A stretch of DNA of 64,000 nucleotides from Callipepla californica brunnescens (Eukaryota; Chordata; Aves; Galliformes; Odontophoridae). The notes beneath the pieces are model-generated. The model saw only the letters and a list, made by a program, of their open reading frames with translations, had not been told where the DNA came from and searched no databases. Where the stretch lies: NCBI GenBank assembly GCA_023055505.1, contig JALIRH010000004.1, positions 19,711,368 through 19,775,367 of the forward strand, given 5' to 3'. This document shows positions 26,161-36,499 of the stretch, one piece after another. Every line of letters begins with the position of its first letter. Within the stretch, counting starts at the first letter, position 1. Made by a program: the position numbers and the translations under genes.

Positions 26161-29100
26161 AATAAACCATGTGTATAAATCTACCAGAAAGGGTTTAATT
26201 TAACATGCTTCTCCCAAAAGTTACTTTAGCTGTTATCACTGTCCATAAACAAAAGCATACACCACAGTAAAAACGCTCCTTTGGCAACACCATGTCCAGG
26301 ATGGGTTGGCTGTACTTGATATAGTGGAACATGGTGGAATCACTGCCTCTCCAGCTGCAGCCAGGGCCTATAGAAATGTCTTGGGTTTCTTCATAGGATC
26401 CCTTCATTGTGAAGGTGAAATCTCTCCCTGTGAGCAAGAAGCAGAGTACAGAGTAATGATAGCTACATCTGGCCCTAAAAATTAACAAATAAAAGCAACT
26501 TGAGTAATGTTCCAGCCCTACTATAGTCAGCTTCAGGCTGCACCCCCTCCACCCTTGATCAGCATAAACAAGGGCCAAACTGAACAAGCTCCAAAAGGTT
26601 AATGTCGTATTGCAGTTTCTCCCAGCCATGCAGGAGACAGCTCATGTTAGACCAGCAGATGCCACTGGTAGCCTTCACAACTCCAGAGTTCCCACCACCA
26701 GTCTTTTCACTTCTGTTGGTCATGTTGCCCTTTTCTTTCTGCCCTCATCACGGGTATTTCTGTATCATTACATTACATGTTTCTCAGTTTTCAGGACCAA
26801 CTCCAGTTTCCCTGAAGCTATGCTGTCATGCAATCTGAAGAAGACTCTCACCCACTAACAAGTGGGTAATTCCAGATAAACCTCAATCCCATACCAGCCC
26901 AGATGCAAACAGGGGATAGAGACAAATCCATCAAGTATGGTCTACATTTGTCCACATCTTCCATAGTGCAAAAAAAAATTGACAGACCAGTTAAATCAAT
27001 AACCTCACTTGCGTAAGGACTCCTCATTTTTGCATCATCCACTTGCACTTCCACACAGGAAACTTCTCGAGACTGAAAGAGATGAGCAATAGCATCATGG
27101 TCACAGAAACAGCCCAGAATCCTCACTGAGGATTTACAGGTCCCATGGGTACATCATACCTGGCCATGTCATCCTGTGGATAAGCAGATGGTTTAGATAG
27201 AGCATGGAAGCAATTCTATGGTGAATAAAGCTGAAGATCTGTCCCATAACGTTTCACAATGTTTACATATCATTACATCTCCAACAATCAAAACAAGGAA
27301 TTTATCAACCACCTAGACCACGCTTTAACTTTCCCGTACAAAAGAAGTGGTAGGATACCTATGAGCTCTGGAGAACAACCAATTGAATGGGCATGTACTT
27401 TAAGATCTCGGGATTGAAGCTGAAACTTCCCAAGAGTGCTGCACAGGATGAAAAAGCAGCACAAAGACATTGGACAGTATTTCAGACATGGCATGAGAAG
27501 AGCCTCCAGCTCCAAGATTGACACCTGGTACAAAATTTTACAGTGGCTCTGGATTCACTCACTTCTCATCGCATTTGCTGCTATTTCATCAATGAGCATC
27601 TTACTGGTTGAGTGATCCATGCCTCTCTCAACATAGAATGCACTACAAACATGAACAAGTTCAAAGTTTCACAGTATCACTTGTGTCTTATTTGAAAGAC
27701 AACAAAGGCTATGCCTAGAAGCATGGTCCTTCCATCCACACCCTACAGTTCTGCTCTACTTATGAGAAAAAAATAAAATACTTACCACTAACACACCATT
27801 AGTGACTATTCTTTCAGATACACCTGGACTGAAAAGAAAAAAAAAAAAGTTTATTAAGTAGTAGGAATATGTGTGATAATCTCTCAAATGCAAACAGTTT
27901 GCTTAATTTTGAATGACTCTGAGCTCAGATCTAGATGACAAGTGCCACCAGCTCCTGGGTCACAGTCCCATGGTTATTACTTTGTCTATTTATCTTTCAT
28001 ACCTCTCCAATCAGCATCACCCCTCCTAAAACTGGGTTACAAAATAAACACCTATCCTAAGCTATTAATAGTTAGCAGACTCTTACTACAGAAGGAATTT
28101 TCCATATTGAGGAGGGAAAGGGAACTGGGAAGAGGACAAGTCAGAAAGTCAGAGCACAGATGCAGGGAGCCACTCTGAGACATCAGGTCTTTCAATAGCT
28201 AATTTTGTAACATTCAGACTTTACTCACATGTTATCCAGTAGAAATTCCACTTCCAGTTCTTCCTGATTCTGAAAACAAGAATTATTTTTCTTTTAAGGA
28301 AAAAGAACAAAATAAGCTTTTTAATTATTATTATTTCAGTGAAGTGATAACGCTTTTGCATAATCCTCTCCCACAGTATTTGCTATTCTCACCACTTTTG
28401 TGTCATATGGTAGGTGTGTAGAGCCTTCTTTGGCCACTCTTCTGTTTCATGTCTCTTCACCACTCTACTGTTTGCAAACTAGCTGTCCTCCTGAGCAGAA
28501 GAGTGTAATAAGTGTCATGGAATAGAGGGCAATGGCCCTACTGTTCAATTATTAGTAGTATGAGACAAGACAATGAGTGCAGAGAAAAGGAGAAATAACA
28601 AATGAATGATGTAGAATATAGTTGAATATGGATCAAACTAAGCAGTGATCTTATCTATACTAAAACAGAAGAACTGGCAGAGTGTGACTAAACTGAAAAG
28701 CAAGGGAGAATTCTGGCATAGAAAATAGCCTGCTAGGATAGGAAGACAATGAAGTGGAGTGCAGGAGTGAGTTCATGAGGGCCAAATCAAGTAGAAAAGG
28801 AAAAGAATGTAAGAGCAGGGAAAAGCAAGGAGAAGAAAAGTAATAAATTAGGGACTGAATAATGGTGTTCCTTAACTGAGGCCCTTTGCTGTATCAGTCA
28901 CCCATACATATGGAGAGACGACCAACCCCAGAAATACTATCTAAAAACATATATCAGATATCTTTTGCATCACACTCAGGGAGGAAAATACCTATTAGTG
29001 GACGATATAAATCCCTTTCTGATGATCTCCATGTGGTAGAATTTCACACTCACATTCAGAACAGCAAACATTTACTACCAAACATCCACTCCGTCCAACT

Positions 29101-32100
29101 GCACAGCCTATTTTAACTTTGTGACAATACTGAAAACCACAATAACCCTAGCAATGCAGATGCCAAAGTAAAACCACCTCTATAGTAAAGAGAAATGTGT
29201 GGGTTTTTTAAAATTTACAACTTCATTGCAGTAAGAAACGTTAGGTGTCTTGGAACAGGATCTGAGGCACATAACCCAGCTGTATGATGTTCTTACTTGT
29301 GTCTCCAAAAGCTTCCCTTTTGTGAGACACAGAGTGGTAACAACAGTGTGCAACAGAAGGCTGAGGGATGGATGTTAGGAAGCAGTCTTGTTATTCGAAT
29401 GCAAGACAGACTTCATCAAGTGCCACACTGTGACAAGTCTGCACAATCCAAGGTTGTGGGTGGTCTATTCCAACCTTATCCTACAAACAGCAGAAATCAC
29501 ATTCAGGAGAACCTTGGTTACAGCATATGCCTAATTGTGCCTGTCTTCTGTTTCTATTCTTCTTACACTGCTGTAAGTATACACACAAACTGTATTTCTA
29601 TTAAACCTCACTCACATTTTCGTGGGTGAGAAACCTGGAGCCCAGCAATGGAAAGACTTGTTGAACTGCACAGTGAGCAAGAGGTGCAGCAGGAAGTAGC
29701 CCTTCATTCTGACATTACCCACCTGCCCTCATCCCTCCACTTGAGATAGCTTTGGTGAATGAAAGAAATCATTATGGACAGAGGTTGCAGTGATAACTGC
29801 TATTAAGGTTGCACAGCATATTTAATCACTATGCCATTAACAAAAAAAAACCCTAAGTGCCCTACAAGTCCGTGCTCAGACCACAGTCTTGGGTGCTTCA
29901 CGGGCACCCGAGTGGGAGTTTGGTTCAAATAAGTACAGCTTGGCCACAACATTCCTGAGACACAGCTTATTATGCTCTGACTTCCACTTGCTAAGTCAGT
30001 GGACTAATCCACTATTGCACACAGCTCAGAGCCAACTCACAGCTTAAAATCATAGAATCACCAAGGCTGGAGAAGACCTCCATGATCATCCAGTCCAACT
30101 GTCCACCTACCACCAATATTTCTGGATTAAACCGCTTCCCTCAGTACAACATCTAAATGCTTCTTGAATACCTCCAGGGATGGTGACTCTACCACCTCCA
30201 TGGGCAGCGCACTCCTGACCAGCCCTTCGGAGAAGAAGTTCTTCCTAACATCCAACTTGCATCTCCCCGGGCACAACTTGAGGCCATTTCCTCTAGTCCT
30301 ATCACTACTCATGCAGGAGAGAAGGCCGACTCTTGCTGCACCACAACATCCTTTCATATAGCTGTAGATAGCAATAAGGTCTCCCCTGAGCCTTCTCTTC
30401 TCCAGACTAAACAATCCTAGTTCTCTCAGCCACTCCTCATAAGACTTGTGAGCCAGACACTTCACTTGAATCACACTTCAAATGATCTCAACCACATCAG
30501 GATTATGTAAGGAAGGCTTCAGCAAACTGGAGCAGGTATATTCAGACCCTTAGTAAGGACCAACACTCTGGAAGAGTTGTCAATGCATATCCTTCAGAGC
30601 AGTGGTAACATAAAAAGCAGGCAGCTGTGTTTTCCAAACAGCCTGACATAGTAGCTTAGAATGAAACAAAGTATACACAATTTCTGGTAATTGTAAACAC
30701 AATTTCTGGTAATTGTAAACTCAAGCCGTCCCAAAGAATGAAAAAGCTGCAAAGACTTGTTATTACACAATCTCCAAGTTGAAAAGGTGTTTTATTTTGC
30801 AGAAAGTAACAGAGCACATTTTGTCCTCTAAAAAGATGAATATGATTTCTCCACCTGTCCTCTCCGAAACTTCACCAGCCAAACAGTACACAGCTTTTTA
30901 TCCTCTATTTAATATAATAAAATTATATTCTTTGAAATGCATGCATCAAGTGAAACTCCGAGGCTACACACCAACCTTCAAGTAACAGATAAAAAACCTG
31001 AGGAAGCTTTGACTTATTGAGCCTTATCCATTCTCTGGGAAGGAGGCTCAGCCCCCTGAAAGGAAACACGTAATCATATAACAAAAGATTATCAGCAGAC
31101 TTGCAAAGAAGTTTTTAATCAAGTGTTATCTTTTACCTCTACTTTATGTTCTTGTTTGTTTTTTCTTTTTTTCCCCTGCAAAATACATGCTATAATGGTT
31201 GCCCTCCTTCCTGATGCAAAAAAGAAACAGCTTTCAAATATAAAAAAATCAGAATGGAAAAGCCATTCTGCATTTAATTGTAAACACAACACAGGAGTGA
31301 TCGTTTCTGGCTTCTACTAAACCTCAAGCATTTAACTTTGTGCTTTAACACAGCCCTTTTAGAATAGTTTTTAATTGAATGTTTAATGATAGCACATGAA
31401 TAATTATAATATAGGGACTATCTTAGGAGTAAATTCTGACCAAGAATGTTATTTTGTCTATCCATTTGATTTCATTCATCTTTTTATTTCTCACCTCTGG
31501 ATTCAACTCAAAACTCAAGCGAACCTTCTCTCCAGGTTGAATTTTGGCTACATCAAAGTGAACAGTCAAAAGCTGATCATCAGGTGTAATAGTGTCCTCA
31601 TCACAGACAGTCAGCTCCAGCACATTCTGAGGAGAGTGGCAGAGAATGATGTAAACGTACTTGTCTGGGATAAGAGAGCCCAAGAAGAAGGCATGAGAAA
31701 CTCCTGCAAATGTCCAGTTTGCACTCCTTCAAAGCACTAGATGGACTAGATGATCCCCAGAGGTCTCTTCCAGCCCTTATGATTCTGTGAAAGGTAAGAG
31801 GTTGGGCGGAGGCCGGGACAGACTGCACACTCGGAGCAGAGCTAAACAGGATTCATATGGGACAGAGATCAGAGGATTGTGCAGGAGAGCAGACAGGCAA
31901 GGGCTGGAAATCCACAATCCTCCCCTGTCCAATACTCCTGACTCCACATTTGTTGGTTGGACTGGACCACAGCCAATAATCTGGTTTTGGATTTGTCGTT
32001 TTGCAAATAGATACAGAAACTTTATGGGGTAGGTATTCGGTAGAAAAATAGTGCACTGAACAAAAAATAATGCTTTCAGCTACCATATAGCTAAGATGAA

Positions 32101-35100
32101 ACCAAATGTTTCCAGAGAGTCCAGAACATGGTGGCCAAGGTCTCTAACATCAGTACAACCCCATCTGTATACTCCTGCAGTGTGTATCTGGTGCCAGAGA
32201 CATGCAGCAGGTGAAAACATCCCTTCTAGAAAGTTTCAGCTCATTAACACAGGTATGGGTCTTACCTTCACCTCACTTTGTATCATGAAGTGAAAAGTTT
32301 CATTCCAGACAGGGTTCCTACAGTTCAACACAGTTCTTGTCCGGGCTTCCTGATGTGAAGCTGTCGGCAGCCACAGCCTCACATAGCAGTCAGTTTGGCT
32401 CACTGCATAAATAGAAAGATGTGTGACTATTACAGCAGTACTGTTCCTTTTTTTTTTTTTTTTTTTTTAAATCTCTTTTGCCCAACCAGGTAGGAAAAAA
32501 AATAAAAATAAAAAACAAACTCTGAGAACTTCTAAATATTTCACCAGACACAAAAGTAAACATTATGTTTGCAGCTATTTAACTTTATGTAAAATTATGT
32601 CAAGCTCAAACTACAAATACTATATGGTATAACAAACATCAAAATTCAGTTTCAACAAAAGTACTAAGGGTCTTCTGAACTTTTTACTTGTAAGTAATTG
32701 CCAAGTTCCATTCAAATGCATGTCCAACTTCACCTCCAGAAATCTCACTTTTCAAGAAATGAAGAACAGAATTCTGGAGTCTTTCTTTAGCCCAGGAGAA
32801 TTAAGCTCACTGGCAGTGATCCCAGTGCTGAGAAACTAACATGCCATCAGTGGTACTTACAGAGGTCTGCTTTGCGAAGATTTCTCATACCTATAATTTT
32901 TACAGTAAGCCAACACAACTGAGGTATTTCTGGCTGCAAAATAAAAGAAAAAAACACCTCAGTTGTTAGCAAAGGACTCAGATGTAATTAACACATCACC
33001 TCCTATAGCAAATCAAAGGGAATCTAGAAAATTAGTAATCATACACTATTCTCATGTATTAATGCTGTGAATATGTTTTCACTGCAATTATTTCCACTCA
33101 GAAATTGACATGTTATGGTGTCTATTCACAAGAAACAGATTGCAGTTTACTTATATCAGTTGTGCATAATGTTAAGTTTTGGGTGGTTGGGAAGCATATT
33201 GCTTTCTGCTTGGTTTCGGTTATCTGAGTTTTTTGTTTATGTGGGTTTTTTTGTTTGTTTGTTTTGTTGTTTAAGATTCAGGTTTTAAATGTTAACTTTT
33301 AATCCCAAGTAGTAAGAAAAAAAAATGTTTTAAGAGACATTATGTATTTGTCCCTATTATAATCCAGCTACCTCCAAATTATTGGGTTTGCTTCTCAGCT
33401 CTCAGGCCAACAGAGTCCAATAGATTTGAGTACAGCAGATTCCAACCTCATGGTCTTGGGGCCATGGTATTTCCTTCTTCCTCAGGAAGGGACTGCACCC
33501 ATCAGCCACATAACATTATTGAGGAACAGGGTAGATCCACTTGTTTTTAAAATGTCCCATTCAAGATTTCATTACGATCAGCCAATCTGGCCACACGAGT
33601 CATAACACTACAGTATACAATGTCTTTGGTTATACCAAATTGCTTAGCTCTAAATAAATAAACAAATAGATAGATATATAAATAAAGGAGGGAGAGAATG
33701 GTTAGAAATGTGGACATCCCAGGATGGGACTCCAGAGCAGTTACACTGGCAGAAAGAAGTCTGAGTTCAGATGCTTTGCATAAAAGCATTCTTCCATTTC
33801 ACATGAAGGTTCAGCTCAATACAAAGAGGCTTTCAGGTTTTAGTGCAAAGGTGATGTGCTATAACGCAGAAGAGGCTGCAGATTTTTCAGTTTTGGGGTT
33901 AGTTTTTTTTGGCTCTTAGTGACACTGATGAAGATAGCTCATCATACACAGATAAGGTCTACGCTGACCGAAGTGAAATCACATTACCACAGTATAAACT
34001 GCTAAACTAATTGCCGAAAAGAAAACAGAACTGAGGAATGAGTAAATGACAAAACCTATAAACAATTTAAGAAAGTGGAATGCTGCAAATACAAACTGAA
34101 TTATAGACTTGAAATGATGAGAGTGAAGAAAGATTGTAAAATCGACTGTGAATTAGATTAGGCAATTAAATACAAAGAAGCAGGAGGAGAAGTTATAATT
34201 TCATATGAATATCCAGAAGAAAAAAAAGTTATTTACAATGCCCTGTCTTATTTAGGGCTTTCAGATAATAAATCATCATAGAAATACATTCATATTGAAA
34301 AACAATTAGCTGACCTCATTTATTCACCACAGGGAAGCAATGAGGTATAACAGTATACTGATCGTAGGGCACATGCATAGCAGCATCTTTGAAGGCTGCA
34401 TGACCCAATCAGTTTTTGTTTTCTCCCTTCCACACCCCATCACGGCTACAGACAACCCTATACTTGGTTGCAGGATAAACAAGATAATCCTGAAGAACAT
34501 CAGATGTAAAATGCTGTACATAGAAGCAGTAGCTCCATTAATTAAATTGAAAGGAGTAATTAAATCATCAAAGTATCACGATTTCTAATAAATTGTGTCC
34601 TTAAAATCTCCTTGTATATCCTTTATTTTGATATGTCAGCCTCTTGACAGAAGAAGATTAATCATCTGAAAACTATGTCACTATTCTAGATGATGCATGG
34701 AGTCCACTGGAAAATTCTCAACCCAGTACTTTTCTCTCAGAAAGTGCAATATAGAGTTTTTAGCAGCAACTTTTCTAAAGAGGAGATGGAAAAAGTGATA
34801 GGAGATAGGCAATCAGAACTTCTGAAAGCTCAACATTTCATCCTTACAGAGGACTTCTAATCTTCAGCTTTAGGAGTGTACATATCCTGGATTTTAGAGA
34901 AAGTTTAGTTTTCCAACTGTCTCACGAATAAGAAAATATTCAAACACAAAAGTAAACATTATTTCATAGTGCTGGCCAGTAGTGAGTTCACTGCTCTCAC
35001 AGATCATAGGAGCATTTGAGCTGAAAGGGACCTTTAAAGGCTATCTAAGTCTAACTCTGCTACAATGAACAGGGAAACCTGCAGCTACATCAGGGTGCTC

Positions 35101-36197
35101 AGGGCTTTGTCAACTTGATCTAGTTGTAGATCTAGCAATTAGATAGCTTCATAATTTTACACTGACTACAGAAAGGGAACAGATGCAGGAAACTCTTATA
35201 ATAAGTATTATAGAGCTATATATACAATGATTTTCTTTTCCCATTTGATACAATTTAAACCAACCAGGACTCAGAAAAAGGGAACAATTTATTGCATACC
35301 GCATGCAAGTACATTCCAACACCTTTTAATAGTTCGACTTAATAAAAACTAGGATTCCAAATTATTTTCAGAAGCAGATACTGAGTAATACATTGTATAT
35401 GCTGATCCATCTCCACAAAGCAAAGGAAAAATTATCAGAAGACATCTTCTCTGGGTGCTGTGAAGTATGATTAACATCATATACTGAGGTAACCATTAAG
35501 TCAAGACTAACATCCAGCTCTCCCAGTTCCTTGCCCAGCATCTAAACCACAAGTTCCTCATCTTCACCTTCCCAACCCCCATGTCACAGAAAACATCCTC
35601 CACCCAGGGGTGCACACTCACAGAAGAAACAAATGCTCCCTTAACTAACCGTTAAAACATAACACCTCTCATAGCAACAGCCAAGCTCAAGAAGAAACAA
35701 TAGGTGCTGATGAAAGACTCCCAGTGGCACAGCTGCTGTTTGTACCCTGCAGCCCTTCCTTTGTAACCTAGATGCAGTCCTTTGCTCCATACCTCATCTT
35801 CAAAGCTGCATGGTCTTCCATGATTCCCCTTCCTGATCCCAATTTTCCTGTGTTGGTTTGCTCGGATGAACCGATCCTGGGGATGAAGAAGTGAGAATGG
35901 TCACTGATGAAACCCATCAGTCACCAACCCCCAGTTTTTAGCTTCTACGGAGATTCACCAGGGCAGTAGCAGGCATCTTCTCTCTTCCTCACGATGGGAT
36001 ACAGCTGCACCTGCCCAGTGACATCTACTAGCTGCTCTGACTAATAAGTTTGCCCACTGCAAGCGTATTTGACACTTAAGGACCAGAATTCACCAAACAC
36101 TTCGCTTTTCAGGCATCTCACCCATGCTAGCCAAACAGATCATCCCATCCCAGTGCTGATTTCTTCTTACCGGAGGTGAGTAAGCTGAGGATCCCAT
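17965..36197 (-). CDS. PLA2G4E: Cytosolic phospholipase A2 epsilon-type, complete coding region in 21 exons (842 residues)
   Basis: Seen: 21 exons with GT-AG borders join into 2529 nt (842 codons plus TAA). Leader 1-37, C2 domain 38-165 with loop acids in D-L-L-S-Q-T-D and [10 protein letters not shown], linker to about 300, catalytic domain to the C-terminus. The oxyanion-hole glycines are at 354-355 with R357, the nucleophile is S385 and the catalytic aspartate is D669 in L-V-D-T-A-F-F. The C-terminal E-R-K-R-R-I-K basic patch matches the human PLA2G4E tail. Human length is about 860. Known: mammalian PLA2G4E is a calcium-dependent N-acyltransferase making N-acyl-phosphatidylethanolamines, and its basic tail binds phosphoinositides. 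Odd: the motif around S385 is G-L-S-A-T, not G-L-S-G-A/S. The gene sits between PLA2G4F upstream and a second E-type copy downstream, in the same orientation. Confidence 0.93.
19393..19573 (-). CDS. PLA2G4E: PLA2G4E coding exon 20
   Basis: 181 nt, phase 0 to 1, residues 704-764. [15 protein letters not shown] and Y-F-P-L-V are conserved. Donor GTAAGT, acceptor CAATCCAG. Confidence 0.94.
20414..20580 (-). CDS. PLA2G4E: PLA2G4E coding exon 19 (catalytic aspartate)
   Basis: 167 nt, phase 1 to 0, residues 648-703. [11 protein letters not shown] places the catalytic D669; [10 protein letters not shown] follows. As in human PLA2G4E the string is D-T-A and not D-G-G. Donor GTGATG. Confidence 0.95.
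20764..20784. repeat. (AAT)n microsatellite
   Basis: About six AAT units in a PLA2G4E intron. Confidence 0.85.
21099..21290 (-). CDS. PLA2G4E: PLA2G4E coding exon 18
   Basis: 192 nt, phase 1 to 1, residues 584-648. Contains [14 protein letters not shown]. Donor GTAAGG, acceptor TTCTGTAG. Confidence 0.93.
21796..21903 (-). CDS. PLA2G4E: PLA2G4E coding exon 17
   Basis: 108 nt, phase 1 to 1, residues 548-584. Opens G-T-W-S-N-I-F-S and contains F-W-H-R-W-T-R. Acceptor TTTTCAAG is weaker than most; length and phase equal the PLA2G4F exon. Confidence 0.9.
22430..22567 (-). CDS. PLA2G4E: PLA2G4E coding exon 16
   Basis: 138 nt, phase 1 to 1, residues 502-548. [11 protein letters not shown] and F-G-S-E-F-F-M-G, then I-P-E-S-R-I-C. 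Donor GTGATT. Confidence 0.95.
22713..22827 (-). CDS. PLA2G4E: PLA2G4E coding exon 15
   Basis: 115 nt, phase 0 to 1, residues 464-502. K-L-S-D-Q-Q and G-Q-N-P-L-P-I-Y are strongly conserved catalytic-core strings. Donor GTAATG. Confidence 0.95.
23496..23718 (-). CDS. PLA2G4E: PLA2G4E coding exon 14
   Basis: 223 nt, phase 2 to 0, residues 389-463. [11 protein letters not shown] and F-T-D-L-W-G-L are family signatures. Donor GTACTA, acceptor TTACCAG. Confidence 0.95.
23844..23980 (-). CDS. PLA2G4E: PLA2G4E coding exon 13 (oxyanion hole and nucleophile serine)
   Basis: 137 nt, phase 0 to 2, residues 344-389. T-A-G-G-V-R-S-M-T gives the oxyanion-hole glycines and arginine; I-S-G-L-S-A-T-T-W gives S385. 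Position 386 is Ala (codon GCC) where human PLA2G4E and PLA2G4F have Gly. Donor GTAAGG. Confidence 0.96.
24291..24426 (-). CDS. PLA2G4E: PLA2G4E coding exon 12 (catalytic domain entry)
   Basis: 136 nt, phase 2 to 0, residues 298-343. L-D-L-R-L-G-F-D-L and E-E-D-L-Q-E-D-E are highly conserved. Donor GTGTGT, acceptor GTGCTCTAG. Confidence 0.95.
25044..25067. repeat. (GTTT)n microsatellite followed by a C run
   Basis: Five or so GTTT units followed by nine or more C in the 1.2-kb intron between PLA2G4E coding exons 12 and 11. Nothing else is recognisable in that intron. Confidence 0.85.
25624..25661 (-). CDS. PLA2G4E: PLA2G4E coding exon 11
   Basis: 38 nt, phase 0 to 2, residues 286-298: [12 protein letters not shown], matching G-E-S-Y-E-L in human. 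Donor GTAAAT. Confidence 0.9.
26001..26087 (-). CDS. PLA2G4E: PLA2G4E coding exon 10 (linker)
   Basis: 87 nt, phase 0, residues 257-285, ending K-K-R-T-V-V-R. The homologous exon of PLA2G4F is 114 nt, so this linker is the most variable part of the pair. Donor GTGAGT, acceptor TTTTTTAATTCAG. Confidence 0.85.
26130..26160. repeat. (TA)n tract with a T run
   Basis: TA repeat merging into about 15 T, in the short intron between PLA2G4E coding exons 10 and 9. Confidence 0.85.
26261..26427 (-). CDS. PLA2G4E: PLA2G4E coding exon 9 (linker)
   Basis: 167 nt, phase 1 to 0, residues 201-256. Contains M-K-G-S-Y-E-E-T-Q and ends F-Y-C-G. Donor GTATGC is the only in-phase choice that keeps the next exon open. 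Confidence 0.85.
27009..27072 (-). CDS. PLA2G4E: PLA2G4E coding exon 8
   Basis: 64 nt, phase 0 to 1, residues 180-201, opening S-R-E-V-S-C-V-E-V as in human PLA2G4E. The donor is GTGAGG; it was fixed by the phase of the next exon. Confidence 0.88.
27786..27828 (-). CDS. PLA2G4E: PLA2G4E coding exon 7
   Basis: 43 nt, phase 2 to 0, residues 165-179, ending I-V-T-N-G-V-L-V, a family hallmark just after the C2 domain. Donor GTAAGT, acceptor TTCTTTTCAG. Confidence 0.94.
28229..28269 (-). CDS. PLA2G4E: PLA2G4E coding exon 6 (last C2 strand)
   Basis: 41 nt, phase 0 to 2, residues 152-165: [13 protein letters not shown]. Donor GTGAGT. Confidence 0.94.
30046..30475 (-). mobile_element. CR1 LINE 3'-end fragment, about 430 bp
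   Basis: On the plus strand it starts ATCATAGAATCACCAAGGCT and continues through a GTCCAACTGTCCACCTACC string to sequence complementary to the end of the CR1 reverse transcriptase frame (C-C-A-C-T-C-C-T-C-A-T-A near 30430). It therefore lies in minus orientation, the same as the host gene. The best-preserved CR1 in the window. Confidence 0.92.
30675..30718. repeat. 22-bp perfect tandem duplication
   Basis: Two exact copies of ACACAATTTCTGGTAATTGT plus AA, at 30675-30696 and 30697-30718. A recent slippage or duplication event in an intron. Confidence 0.9.
31495..31626 (-). CDS. PLA2G4E: PLA2G4E coding exon 5 (C2 loop 3)
   Basis: 132 nt, phase 0, residues 108-151. [17 protein letters not shown] is nearly the same as human PLA2G4E. 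Donor GTGAGA, acceptor CTCTCCTCAG. Confidence 0.95.
31737..31795 (+). mobile_element. CR1 LINE 3' tail fragment
   Basis: TGGACTAGATGATCCCCAGA followed by GGTCTCTTCCAGCCC and ATGATTCTGTGA on the plus strand is the usual CR1 3' tail. It ends about 110 bp from PLA2G4E coding exon 5. Confidence 0.85.
32266..32402 (-). CDS. PLA2G4E: PLA2G4E coding exon 4 (C2 loops 1-2)
   Basis: 137 nt, phase 1 to 0, residues 62-107. Contains L-S-Q-T-D-C-Y-V and R-N-P-V-W-N-E, calcium loops 1 and 2. Donor GTAAGA, acceptor TTTATGCAG. Confidence 0.95.
32448..32468. repeat. Poly-T run
   Basis: 21 T on the plus strand, just outside PLA2G4E coding exon 4. Confidence 0.9.
32861..32933 (-). CDS. PLA2G4E: PLA2G4E coding exon 3 (C2 strand 1)
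   Basis: 73 nt, phase 0 to 1, residues 38-62. [16 protein letters not shown] closely matches human PLA2G4E. Donor GTAAGT, acceptor TTTTGCAG. Confidence 0.95.
32934..35792. other. PLA2G4E intron between coding exons 3 and 2
   Basis: 2.9 kb. Contains an old CR1 fragment near 34995-35120 and short T- and A-rich tracts. No further exon seen. Confidence 0.6.
34995..35120 (-). mobile_element. Diverged CR1 LINE fragment
   Basis: GAGCTGAAAGGGACCTTTAA, then a diverged CTAAGTCTAACTCTGCTACA and ATCAGGGTGCTCAG follow the older CR1 subfamily pattern in minus orientation. Confidence 0.75.
35793..35876 (-). CDS. PLA2G4E: PLA2G4E coding exon 2 (basic linker)
   Basis: 84 nt, phase 0 at both ends, residues 10-37. 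Rich in Arg, Lys and His ([12 protein letters not shown]), ending S-F-E-D-E before a GTATGG donor. It joins the leader to the C2 domain; no known motif. Confidence 0.85.
36171..36197 (-). CDS. PLA2G4E: PLA2G4E coding exon 1 (start exon)
   Basis: Encodes M-G-S-S-A-Y-S-P-P, with A at -3 and G at +4, ending at a GTAAGA donor in phase 0. Chosen because it keeps the following exon open and in phase, and because it mirrors the 27-nt start exon of the E-like paralogue. An ATG inside the next exon leads to a frame with an early stop and was excluded. Confidence 0.85.
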
Positions 36198-36284
36198 TGT
36201 ACCTCTACTTCATAAAAGGCAGAGGTGTGGTGGTCCAGCTGACAGGTGACTCTTTCAATGCACTATTCTCCTATCAGCTGACCA

Positions 36285-36330
36285 GCAGGGAAGCAGCACT
36301 GTATAAACTGACTCAGAGCTCCACCTCCTG
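36285..36330 (-). promoter_or_regulatory. Candidate PLA2G4E promoter elements (AP-1 site and TATA-like box)
   Basis: About 110 bases upstream of the start codon the minus strand carries a consensus AP-1 site (TGAGTCA, 36315-36309) directly followed by TTTATAC (36307-36301). A start of transcription near 36275 would leave an 80-base 5' UTR. Motif evidence only. Confidence 0.35.
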
Positions 36331-36499
36331 ATTTCAACAGCACAAATTATGCACTTGTTCTTCGCCAAATGAAGATTCCTTTTACTGCTGTAGTGATTTA
36401 GGGGAAAGGGGGACACAGGTCAAACACTTCTCTGCCTAATCCCAAAATAAAACAGCTCTTTATCACTGTGATTTTTGAATAAGCATACATAGGAGAATT

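Larger units (their letters stand above)
28270..31494. other. PLA2G4E intron between coding exons 6 and 5
   Basis: 3.2 kb holding a CR1 element (30046-30475) and a 22-bp tandem duplication (30675-30718). No further exon seen. Confidence 0.6.

Noticed and set aside
26610..26858. Overlapping plus-strand open frames in a PLA2G4E intron
   Set aside because: Chance frames in intronic sequence opposite the gene; no family resemblance.
30127..30474. 115-codon minus-strand frame
   Set aside because: It is the degraded end of the CR1 reverse transcriptase frame, not a host gene.
35793..35876. An internal ATG in PLA2G4E coding exon 2 as the start codon
   Set aside because: That frame meets a stop soon after splicing into the next exon; the upstream 27-nt exon gives an open frame in phase.
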